This document shows positions 7,183 through 13,338 of a DNA stretch of 20,152 nt, in pieces. How positions within the stretch are numbered: the stretch's first letter is position 1; each line of letters starts with the position of its first letter. The DNA lies in IMG/VR virus record IMGVR_UViG_3300031711_000266, positions 1 to 20,152 of that record, one strand, 5' to 3'. Made by a program: the position numbers and the translations under genes. The notes under the pieces are model-generated. The model searched no databases. It was not told where the DNA came from and saw nothing but the letters and a program-made list of their open reading frames with translations. This stretch comes from a virus.

Positions 7183-7205
7183 AGTCAGAATTCAGGAGTC
7201 AGAAT
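7183..7205 (+). repeat. Short direct repeat carrying the capsid ribosome site
   Basis: AGTCAGAAT occurs twice, at 7183-7191 and 7197-7205, 14 bases apart, in the 40-base gap before the capsid gene. AGGAG at 7194-7198 lies nine bases before the ATG at 7208 and is the likely Shine-Dalgarno sequence. Confidence 0.55.
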
Positions 7206-7207
7206 AC

Positions 7208-8119
7208 ATGGGTGCAATTACATCGAGTAACGTAGCGAACGCGATTGTGAAGCTGGTGGCGGCGGACGCGCTACCCGCGCTGATGGGGAACCTTGTCATG
7301 GGCAACCTGGTCAATCGCGACTATGAGCCGGCGCTGGCGCAAGCGGGAGACACGATCAACGTGCCGATTCCGCCGGCGATGACGGCTCACAACCTGACGG
7401 AAGGCAGCACGGTGACAACTCAGAATCCGAACCTGGACAATGCGCAGATCGTGCTGAACACGCACGCGGAGGCGACCTTCCTGATTCCGGACGTGACCAA
7501 GATTCTCGCGGTTCCGGATCTGCTGAAGCTGTACATGCAACCGGCGGTGGTGGCACTGGCGGAGAAGATCGAGACGGACCTTCTGGCTCTGTATGCGTCC
7601 TTTACCGCAAACACGGCAGTGGGGACAGGCGGAACGGCGATCACGGAAGAAGTGGTGGACGCAGCGGAAACCGGGCTGTTCGCGGCGAAGGTTCCTCCAA
7701 ATGCGGCGAAGTATCTGGTGGTGGACCCGGGGACGTATTCGACACTGCGGCAGATTCCTCGGTTCAGCGAGTTCAACACGGCGGGTGAAGCAGGTTTGCG
7801 CGCGCTGGTGGACGGGGCGGTCGGGAAGATGAAGGACTTCTACATTTTCCGGTCGCAGTTCGTGATGAAGACGGGGTCGAGTCCAGTGACCACGCACAAC
7901 CTGGCCTTCGCGCGGGACGCGATCGGTCTGGTGGTGCGCCGGCTGCCGAGACCGCTGCCGGGGACGGGGGCGATCGCGGAGTACGCCGAACTGGGCAGCT
8001 TCGGGATGCGGGTGACGATGAGTTATCAACCGAACACGCTGGCGCAGCAGTTTACAGTGGACGTGCTGTATGGCTCGGGCTTGCTGAGAAACAGCTTCGG
8101 GGTGCAGGTGAACAGCTAG
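7208..8119 (+). CDS. Major capsid protein
   Basis: This 303-residue coat protein is most like the P22-type coat group of the HK97 fold, and would form the icosahedral shell. Supporting features are the N-terminal helix with LVAADALPALMGNLVMGNLV, then NRDYEPALAQAGDTINVPIP (the usual start of the E-loop/P-domain region), LYMQPAVVALAEKIETDLLALYA (spine helix) and AKYLVVDPGTYSTLRQIP (A-domain). AFARDAIGLVVRRLPRP and GMRVTMSYQPNTLAQQFTVDVLYG form the C-terminal strands. No long N-terminal delta domain is present and no protease is encoded nearby, which fits a separate scaffold. A strong ribosome site precedes it and a repeat B hairpin follows. Confidence 0.85.
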   Translation: MGAITSSNVANAIVKLVAADALPALMGNLVMGNLVNRDYEPALAQAGDTINVPIPPAMTAHNLTEGSTVTTQNPNLDNAQIVLNTHAEATFLIPDVTKILAVPDLLKLYMQPAVVALAEKIETDLLALYASFTANTAVGTGGTAITEEVVDAAETGLFAAKVPPNAAKYLVVDPGTYSTLRQIPRFSEFNTAGEAGLRALVDGAVGKMKDFYIFRSQFVMKTGSSPVTTHNLAFARDAIGLVVRRLPRPLPGTGAIAEYAELGSFGMRVTMSYQPNTLAQQFTVDVLYGSGLLRNSFGVQVNS

Positions 8120-8130
8120 GGGAGAGAGAG

Positions 8131-8179
8131 GGAGGGCAGAGCGGGGCTAAAGCCCCACGCAGGCTGAAGCCTGCCCTCC
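8131..8179. repeat. Interspersed repeat B, copy 2 (three-stem structure)
   Basis: Outer arms GGAGGGCAG (8131-8139) and CTGCCCTCC (8171-8179) are perfect 9-bp complements. They enclose GGGGCTAAAGCCCC (8143-8156) and CAGGCTGAAGCCTG, each a 6-bp hairpin, the second overlapping the outer stem. The RNA could fold as a cloverleaf-like junction right after the capsid stop codon, where it could protect the capsid message or reduce readthrough. Confidence 0.85.
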
Positions 8180-8192
8180 TTCAAAAGGCCAT

Positions 8193-8450
8193 ATGAATTT
8201 GCTCGCGTATTACGAGAAGATTCGCAAGATCGAAGCCGTGATCGAGGTGGTGTTCGCGGTGGTGACCAGTCGGGCTACGCCGGATGGAGGCAGGGCCGGG
8301 GTGAAAACGGAGCTACCGCGCGCGGTGGCGGCGCGCTTGATCGCCGAAGGGAAGGCAGACCTGGCGAATCCCGAGGAGACGGCGCAATTCCGCGCGGAAG
8401 CGGAGGCGAAATGGAAAGAGGCGCAACTGAATGTTGCTGATAGACGGTAG
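8193..8450 (+). CDS. Small hypothetical protein after capsid
   Basis: This 85-residue protein is not firmly recognised. It has an N-terminal helix (LLAYYEKIRKIEAVIEV), a central TSRATPDGGRAGVKTELPRAVAARLIAEGKADLANPEE segment (two short spans joined here for orientation only, read as TSRATPDGGRAG and ELPRAVAARLIAEGKA), and a charged C-terminal helix. The basic-to-acidic turn with ARLIAEGKA recalls small head proteins that follow capsid genes. AAAGG four bases upstream supports ATG 8193. It overlaps the next gene by 20 bases, so the two are translationally coupled and belong to the virion operon. Confidence 0.7.
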   Translation: MNLLAYYEKIRKIEAVIEVVFAVVTSRATPDGGRAGVKTELPRAVAARLIAEGKADLANPEETAQFRAEAEAKWKEAQLNVADRR

Positions 8451-9234
8451 TCCGAACGGCACCGAAGACTTGCGCGTATATGAGTCGGCAATCCTTGGGC
8501 TAGCGAACTTAGAATCGATCGACCTGGGAGTGAAGCTGGACCTAGCGACCGAAGAGGTCGCGGAGGACGTGCTGGATTTTCTCCTGGATCATGCGGGCAC
8601 GAATCTGCAAGTATTTTCGCCATTCCAGGTCGGGACGCCCGCGGCCCGGCGCAGAACCATCGGCGTATCGGACGTGGTGGTTACGAGGCAACTGAAACGC
8701 TGGCATGCGGTACACACGCTAGAGATCGTGTACCGGGATGCGTTCAACAATCAGCTGAACGACCGGTATCAGCCAAAGTTTCTGGAGTACCGGGAGCTGA
8801 CGCGGAACGCGCGGGAGCACACATTTCATTTCGGCGTGGGCCTAGCGCTGACGCCGATTCCGCAGGCGCAGACGCCGGTGTTCAGTGCCGTGGCTGGTCT
8901 GATTCCCGCGACCACTTACTATGCTCGGGTGTCGTGGGTGGGAGCGTCCGGGCAGGAGGGAGAGCCGTGTGAGATGACGGCTTACGCTGCGCCGGCTGGG
9001 AGCCTGCCAGTGGTGCAGATGCCAAGTACACCTGTCGTCGCGGCGGTCGCGACGGGGTTCAACGTTTATCTGGGACTGACGCCGGACGGGCTGGCGTTAC
9101 AGAATCCGACACCGGTTCCGGTGGGGCAGAGTTTCACGTTGGCGGGTTCGGGGTTGGCTGCGGGCGCAGCGCCGGGAGACGGGCAAGCCGCCGACACCTA
9201 TATCAGTGGCGGCTGGATGCTGAGGCGGGGTTGA
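8431..9234 (+). CDS. Putative head-tail connector with C-terminal Ig/FN3-like domain
   Basis: This 267-residue protein lies where adaptor and stopper genes occur. Residues 1-70 are helical (ESAILGLANLESIDLGVKL, then EVAEDVLDFLLDHAG) as in connector adaptors. Residues 70-135 include RRTIGVSDVVVTRQLKRWHA and YRDAFNNQLNDRY. From about residue 145 there is a beta-rich domain (IPATTYYARVSWVGASGQEG, GFNVYLGLTPDG) that resembles an FN3-like module in the hub protein at 15540-15870. Such surface modules often bind sugars. I do not recognise the N-terminal family by name, so the connector role is from position and helix content. The ATG lies inside the preceding gene. Confidence 0.5.
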   Translation: MLLIDGSPNGTEDLRVYESAILGLANLESIDLGVKLDLATEEVAEDVLDFLLDHAGTNLQVFSPFQVGTPAARRRTIGVSDVVVTRQLKRWHAVHTLEIVYRDAFNNQLNDRYQPKFLEYRELTRNAREHTFHFGVGLALTPIPQAQTPVFSAVAGLIPATTYYARVSWVGASGQEGEPCEMTAYAAPAGSLPVVQMPSTPVVAAVATGFNVYLGLTPDGLALQNPTPVPVGQSFTLAGSGLAAGAAPGDGQAADTYISGGWMLRRG

Positions 9235-9238
9235 AGCG

Positions 9239-9736
9239 ATGGCCATGACAGGAAGCGTCGCGACGCGCAAGATGGTGGGGTTCCTGACGGCGACGGATAC
9301 GGGGCTCGGTCCGGCGGTGGCGGAGATCGCGAACGAGACCTCAGTGGAGCTGGCTCCCATTCCGCCGGGCCACGTCGTGAACCAGAACGTTTCTTTCGAA
9401 CTGAGCGAGCGTGCGCAGATTGTGAAGTACCCGGCGGTGTATGTGTACGTGGATCGCGTACGGAATCTACTGACGGAGAAGTTCCGAACTTTTTCGGGCA
9501 AGGTTCGAACGGTCGCCGAGGTGCGGGTTTCGCAGGATCGGATCGAGGGAGTGGAGGAGCAACTGCGGCTATACGTGGAAGCGGTTACGCAGGTGCTGGA
9601 CGCAAATCGGGGGAGCTGGGGAGAAGGGGCATTCTTCACAGGCGGGTACGAAGTGAGTATCGATCCAGTACGCCATGGCGGGAAGAATTTCCTACAGATC
9701 GCGAAAGTCGAATTTGAAGTGGACATGTCATTGTAA
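9239..9736 (+). CDS. Putative tail terminator / tail completion protein
   Basis: This 165-residue protein sits directly before the tail tube gene, the usual place for the tail terminator that caps the tube and joins the head. The middle fits that fold: YPAVYVYVDRVRNLLTEKF, then RTVAEVRVSQDRIEGVEEQL, a helix (YVEAVTQVLDANRG) and a closing strand pair (GYEVSIDPVRHG, FLQIAKVEFEVDMS). Terminators share a mixed sheet of this kind with low sequence identity. The ATG follows the upstream stop by four bases, so the genes are coupled. A neck-completion role is the alternative. Confidence 0.55.
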   Translation: MAMTGSVATRKMVGFLTATDTGLGPAVAEIANETSVELAPIPPGHVVNQNVSFELSERAQIVKYPAVYVYVDRVRNLLTEKFRTFSGKVRTVAEVRVSQDRIEGVEEQLRLYVEAVTQVLDANRGSWGEGAFFTGGYEVSIDPVRHGGKNFLQIAKVEFEVDMSL

Positions 9737-9769
9737 GCCGCAAATGAACGCAAATAAACGCAAATGAGT
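9734..9769 (+). repeat. Repeat C, copy 1, carrying a stop and a start codon
   Basis: After the stop TAA, the sequence GCCGCAAATGA is followed by ACGCAAATAA and ACGCAAATGA, a 10-base unit repeated about three times. The last unit contains the ATG (9764) of the tail tube gene. The same motif with G for A (TAAGCCGCGAATGAAGGCG) occurs at 17209. No Shine-Dalgarno sequence separates it from the start codon. Confidence 0.75.
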
Positions 9770-10936
9770 TGCTATATATCATCGAACAACAACAGAGTCT
9801 ACGTGGCGCTGGAGTCGAACTATGGCCAGGCGGCCGGGATCACGGGCGCGAATCGGATTCCCCTTGTGAAGCTGACGGCACGTCAGGTTCAGGAACAGGC
9901 CAGTCGCCGGGATAAGACGGGAAGCCGAACGTTTCCGGGACTGCCAAACCGGATCCGGAGGCGTACGAATTTCCAACTGAACACGTTCATGACGCAGTGG
10001 ACGGATCAGACGGTGCCGCCGACCCACGGGCCGTTGTTTCGGGCGGCGATGGGGGCCACGCCGGTGATCTTCGCGGGCGGAACCGTGGCGGTGGTCACAG
10101 GGCAGACGCAGATCCAATTCGCGGCGGCGCACGGGCTGACGGCGGGTCAAGCGATCACTTCCGCGGGCGAGATCCGGTTCGTGGCGGCGGTGCAGAACAC
10201 GACGACGGTGTTCATAAATGCGGCGTTTACGGTTACGCCGGTAGCGGGCTCGGCCATCGGAGCGACGGCAACCTTTCAACTTGCGAACGACCTGGGAAGC
10301 ACGACGATCTACGACTACTGGGATCCGAGCACCGTAGTGCAACGGATCCTAAACGGCGCGGCCATGGACGCGATGAAAGTGACGGTGAACGGAGACTTTC
10401 ACGAGTTCGAGTTTTCCGGGCCATCGCAGGACCTGCTGGACAGTGCGAGCTTCGTGAGCGGGCAGGCGGGACTCAGCAGCTATCCGGCGGAACCGTCTTC
10501 GGCAGACTTCGATTACACGATTGTTCCGGGGCATCTGGGACAGGTGTGGATGGGCGCGCCCGAAAGCCAATTCCTCACTTTGACGGCGGCGCAACTGACG
10601 ATGACAAACGGAATCGCGCAACGGTTGCAGGAGTTCGGTAGCGACTTTGCGAGGTGCATTACGGCGGGTGAGCGAACGGTGCGGCTGAACTTCAAGATCT
10701 TCGAGCACGATGACGCGCAGACGAAAGCCCTGTATCAGGCGGCTCGGCAACGTTCGCCGATCGGGGTGATGTTGCAGTTGGGCGAGCAGACGGGGCAATT
10801 GTTCGGGGCGTACATGCCGGCAATGGTTCCGGAGGTGCCGGAATTCGACGACAGTGAGACGCGGCTGCAGTGGGCGTTTCAAAACGATCGCGCGCAGGGG
10901 ACGGTGAATGACGAGTTGTACATTGCTTTCGGGTAA
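9764..10936 (+). CDS. Major tail tube protein with inserted domain
   Basis: This 390-residue protein is placed as the tube subunit of a non-contractile tail. It follows the terminator and precedes the chaperone pair. The core is beta-rich: RVYVALESNYGQAAGI at the N-terminus (a common tail-tube start), MKVTVNGDFHEFEFSG in the middle, and a C-terminal half with LTLTAAQLTMTNGIAQRL, ERTVRLNFKIFE and LQWAFQNDRAQGTVNDELYI. Residues about 105-175 (VVTGQTQIQFAAAHGLTAGQ, then TTTVFINAAFTV) look like an inserted surface module; many tube proteins carry such insertions. The start ATG lies inside repeat C without a ribosome site, odd for what should be one of the most abundant products. The stop falls in the first unit of a 15-base tandem repeat. 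Confidence 0.75.
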   Translation: MSCYISSNNNRVYVALESNYGQAAGITGANRIPLVKLTARQVQEQASRRDKTGSRTFPGLPNRIRRRTNFQLNTFMTQWTDQTVPPTHGPLFRAAMGATPVIFAGGTVAVVTGQTQIQFAAAHGLTAGQAITSAGEIRFVAAVQNTTTVFINAAFTVTPVAGSAIGATATFQLANDLGSTTIYDYWDPSTVVQRILNGAAMDAMKVTVNGDFHEFEFSGPSQDLLDSASFVSGQAGLSSYPAEPSSADFDYTIVPGHLGQVWMGAPESQFLTLTAAQLTMTNGIAQRLQEFGSDFARCITAGERTVRLNFKIFEHDDAQTKALYQAARQRSPIGVMLQLGEQTGQLFGAYMPAMVPEVPEFDDSETRLQWAFQNDRAQGTVNDELYIAFG

Positions 10937-11330
10937 CGGGCTTTCGGGTAACGGGCTTTCGGGTAACAGACACGAGAGCTCGGCGTGGTTCGATGCGGAG
11001 ACTTGCGCAGGAGTGCGATTCCGGGTAGCGCGGATCTCCGTGGCGAGGAGGATCGAGCTGGCGCGGAGGATTCGGGAGATCGGCCGGAAGGTGGAGTTTC
11101 TGGATGCGGGGCAGGATCCGCGGGAGAAGCTCGAGGCGGCGGTGCTGGCGGCGGAGATCGACCGCGTGTATCTAGAGTGGGGGTTGGAAGCGATCGAGGG
11201 TCTGGAAATTGACGGAGAAGCGGCGACGCCGGCTGCGCTGATCGAGAAAGGTCCGTTGGATCTGGCCAAGGAGATGCTGGGCCGGATCAAACGGGAGTGC
11301 GGGCTGAGCGAGGACCAACGAAAAAACTGA
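10908..11330 (+). CDS. Tail assembly chaperone G-like protein
   Basis: This 140-residue, strongly helical protein lies between tail tube and tape measure, the place of lambda G. Helices include VARRIELARRIREIGRKVEF, EKLEAAVLAAEIDRVYLEWG and LAKEMLGRIKRECGL. Chaperones of this kind coat the tape measure during tail assembly and are absent from the virion. It ends at a UGA preceded by the slippery heptamer A AAA AAC, so a fraction should continue into the next frame. The first 25 residues contain LSGNG three times, encoded by the 15-base repeat. The ATG at 10908 overlaps the tail tube gene by 29 bases; GTG at 11013 is a later possible start that omits the repeat. Confidence 0.75.
   Translation: MTSCTLLSGNGLSGNGLSGNRHESSAWFDAETCAGVRFRVARISVARRIELARRIREIGRKVEFLDAGQDPREKLEAAVLAAEIDRVYLEWGLEAIEGLEIDGEAATPAALIEKGPLDLAKEMLGRIKRECGLSEDQRKN
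10926..10967 (+). repeat. 15-base tandem repeat, about three units
   Basis: CTTTCGGGTAACGGG occurs twice in full and a third time for 12 bases. In the tail tube frame the first unit reads FG-stop; in the chaperone frame each unit reads LSGNG. The period is a multiple of three, so copy number can change without breaking the chaperone frame. Confidence 0.85.
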
Positions 11331-11647
11331 TTGTCGCATTTCATTTCCTGCGCGGTGACGGGTCCCGATGGGAATGCGACGCGTGCCGGAAGCAGGGCCT
11401 CGAAGTGCGCAGACGTTGCGGGTTTCTGCCGGAGGAACAACGCGGTGCCAGGCGAATCGTGTGGGCGCGCGGGGCGGCGTCGACCGAAGAGTGCCCGAAG
11501 TCGCTGATGACGGCGGAAAGTATCGAACTGCTGGAAAGGTTCTTAGCGGCGCGTGCCTGGGGGTGGCGCGATCCGACGGCGCGTGAGGCGGACGCATTCC
11601 TGGCGCTGGAACAAGAGCTGCGGGCGGAGGGGTTGAATGGCAAGTGA
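11297..11647 (+). CDS. Tail assembly chaperone T extension (made by -1 frameshift)
   Basis: This frame overlaps the end of the G-like gene and is one base back from it. A -1 slip at 11321-11327 joins G through Asn140 to LIVAFHFLRGDGSRWECDAC and onward for about 106 residues, giving a fusion of about 246. The annotated span begins at a GTG with no ribosome site, so independent initiation is less likely. The T part contains a possible zinc knuckle (CDAC, then RRRC, then EEC) and a C-terminal helix pair (AESIELLERFLAARAWGW, AFLALEQELRAEGL). In lambda the T part of GT contacts the tail tube protein while G coats the tape measure. It overlaps the tape measure start by 11 bases. Confidence 0.72.
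   Translation: MRAERGPTKKLIVAFHFLRGDGSRWECDACRKQGLEVRRRCGFLPEEQRGARRIVWARGAASTEECPKSLMTAESIELLERFLAARAWGWRDPTAREADAFLALEQELRAEGLNGK
11321..11327 (+). promoter_or_regulatory. Programmed -1 ribosomal frameshift site A AAA AAC
   Basis: In the G frame the codons are cgA AAA AAC TGA, an exact X XXY YYZ heptamer directly followed by a stop. Slipping back one base gives AAA AAA CTG and opens the T frame. Position (between tube and tape measure), frame change (-1) and stop placement all match the G/GT arrangement conserved in long-tailed phages. No stimulatory stem-loop has been modelled. Confidence 0.82.
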
Positions 11648-12185
11648 TCCGGGAACGTTGGGACTGAACGAACAGATCGCGCAACTGGCGGACCAGCTGC
11701 AGCAGTTGCAGACCGAGAGCCAGGCGGCGACTGCGTCGATTCAGGCAAGCTTAGGGACGACATCGGGCGGAGGCTCTTCGAGCGGAGCTTCGTCAGGTCA
11801 GTCGATAGGCAGCACACTGCTGGATGTGTTCGGTGCGGGGCTGGGTCTTAGCCCGTTGATTTCCGGGCTCGCAAACTTGTTCGGGGGAAGTGGGGATAGT
11901 TCGACGCCGGCTACGTTGACGAAGTTTGCGCTGCCGCCTTCGATCCAGGCCAATGGTGGAGTGAGCGAGAGCGGAGGGCAAGCGTTCGGGGTGGACAATC
12001 CGCAAGGCGGACTTCCGAGAGCTGCACCCGCTGGAGGGCAGGCAAGCGGGCCGGCGCAGATCACCGTACAAGTTCAGGCGATGGACAGCCAATCATTTTT
12101 GGATCACAGCACGGATATAGCGATGGCCGTTCGGCAGGCGATGCTGCAATCGAGCGTGCTGAACGACGTAGTTCGGGAGGCGTAG
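11637..12185 (+). CDS. Short tape measure-like protein
   Basis: This 182-residue protein occupies the tape measure slot between the chaperones and the distal tail genes. Residues 9-36 form a coiled coil (LNEQIAQLADQLQQLQTESQ). A Gly/Ser linker follows, then one hydrophobic segment near residues 58-85 (IGSTLLDVFGAGLGLSPLIS), suited to membrane contact. After a low-complexity Pro/Gly region comes a C-terminal helix (QSFLDHSTDIAMAVRQAML, LNDVV) that could anchor it at the tip. Tape measures of siphophages are commonly 600-1500 residues, so this is very short, near the size of the RcGTA tape measure. The ATG lies inside the T frame. The role is positional; the protein could also be an accessory tail protein. 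Confidence 0.6.
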   Translation: MASDPGTLGLNEQIAQLADQLQQLQTESQAATASIQASLGTTSGGGSSSGASSGQSIGSTLLDVFGAGLGLSPLISGLANLFGGSGDSSTPATLTKFALPPSIQANGGVSESGGQAFGVDNPQGGLPRAAPAGGQASGPAQITVQVQAMDSQSFLDHSTDIAMAVRQAMLQSSVLNDVVREA

Positions 12186-12542
12186 GTGGCGAATTTCCCA
12201 GCGTTGAAGACGGGAGCGGTGGCGCAGTATCCGTCGGACCGGACAAGGCGGTATTCGACACAGGTGCTCCGGTTTCTGGACGGCAGCGAGCAGCGGTTTG
12301 CGGGATTTGGCGCTCCACTGAAACGGTGGCTGATTCGGTTGGAACTACTGGATGACACGGAGCTCGCCGGCTTCGAGGACTTCTTCGTGGAGCAGGGCGG
12401 CCAGGCGGGGACGTTCACGTTTACCGATCCATGGGATGGAACGGTGCATACGAACTGCAGTTTCGAAGGCGACATTATGTCGGCGGATTATCGCGGACGA
12501 AATGACGGCGTAGCCTCGCTGGTGGTCAAGGAGAACCGCTAA
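12186..12542 (+). CDS. Distal tail protein, DUF2460-like (paralog 1)
   Basis: This 118-residue protein starts MANFPALKTGAVAQYPSDRT, then LRFLDGSEQRF, WLIRLELLDDTELAGFEDFF and GTFTFTDPWDG, the pattern of short distal-tail proteins (RcGTA gene 12-like). They form a hexameric ring at the end of the tail tube where the hub docks. The start GTG follows the tape measure stop without a gap, so translation is coupled. It aligns along its length with the N-terminal third of the next protein (FPxLxTGA, YPxxRT, DGS, TFTFxDP), so the two arose by tandem duplication. Confidence 0.72.
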   Translation: MANFPALKTGAVAQYPSDRTRRYSTQVLRFLDGSEQRFAGFGAPLKRWLIRLELLDDTELAGFEDFFVEQGGQAGTFTFTDPWDGTVHTNCSFEGDIMSADYRGRNDGVASLVVKENR

Positions 12543-12543
12543 C

Positions 12544-13332
12544 ATGCTGGTGTTTCCGCAACTGGCGACGGGCGCATCGGCGCTGTATCCGGTGACGCGA
12601 ACGAACGTGACGCGCACGGTGGTGAACGCGCTGGGTGATGGAAGCACGGTGGTCTTCGGGGATCCGGATGCCGGGACGCGGGAGTGGGAGCTTCGGGCGA
12701 GTGGACTGACTTTGAACGAATGGACGGCAATCGACACACTGTTCCAGGCGGTGACGGGAAGATTCGCAACATTCACGTTTTTGGATCCCTTCGGCAACCT
12801 GCTGCTGCGTAGCGAAGAGTTTGGCGATCCGGCGTGGGTCAACGGCTCGCTGATTCAGTTGACGCCGGGCATCAGTGATCCGTTGGGAACGACGCGGGCG
12901 ACGCAAGTGGTCAACGCGGGGTCGGCCGCAGGTGCGGTCGCGCAAACACTGGCGGCCCCTGGAAATTTCCGGTACACGCTGAGCGTGTGGGCGAAGACGA
13001 CGGGCGTATCGAACGTAACGCTATCGGCAACGACGACGGGAGGCAGCGCGACGCGCAGTATCGCCTTGACGAGCCAGTGGATGCGGGCTTCGCTGGACGT
13101 GGAATTGGGACTAAACACGGACAACGTTGTGTTCGGGGTGGTTCTGGATGTGGGTGCAATCGTGGACTTGTTCGGGATGCAAGTGGAGGCGCAGCCGGGA
13201 ACGTCGGATTACAAGAAGACGGGTGGAAGCGCCGGCCTGTATTCGCAAGCCCGCTTTGCGGAGGACGACTTCACGGTGACGGCCCAGGGCACCGATGTGT
13301 TCGATGCGGTGATTAGGATTATGGCGAGCTGA
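12544..13332 (+). CDS. Distal tail protein paralog 2 with carbohydrate-binding-like extension
   Basis: This is a 262-residue protein. Residues 1-85 repeat the distal-tail pattern of the preceding gene: FPQLATGASALYPVTRT, NALGDGSTVVFGD, EWELRASGLTLNEW and ATFTFLDPFGNLL. Residues about 90-225 are a beta-sandwich-like insert (RSEEFGDPAWVNGSLIQLTP, YTLSVWAKTTGVSNVTLSAT, VFGVVLDVGAIVDLFGMQVE) that resembles the carbohydrate-binding jelly-roll often seen in phage tail proteins (SEEFG..W and WAKT are typical). A short closing segment (ARFAEDDFTVTAQGTDVFDA) returns to the base fold. Evolved distal-tail proteins of other phages carry similar sugar-binding insertions. AAGGAG ten bases upstream supports the start. 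Which paralog forms the ring, or whether both do, cannot be told from sequence. Confidence 0.72.
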   Translation: MLVFPQLATGASALYPVTRTNVTRTVVNALGDGSTVVFGDPDAGTREWELRASGLTLNEWTAIDTLFQAVTGRFATFTFLDPFGNLLLRSEEFGDPAWVNGSLIQLTPGISDPLGTTRATQVVNAGSAAGAVAQTLAAPGNFRYTLSVWAKTTGVSNVTLSATTTGGSATRSIALTSQWMRASLDVELGLNTDNVVFGVVLDVGAIVDLFGMQVEAQPGTSDYKKTGGSAGLYSQARFAEDDFTVTAQGTDVFDAVIRIMAS

Positions 13333-13338
13333 ACCAGA

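Noticed and set aside
10926-10967. The 15-base repeats as a CRISPR-like array.
   Set aside because: The units are directly adjacent with no spacers and lie within coding sequence.
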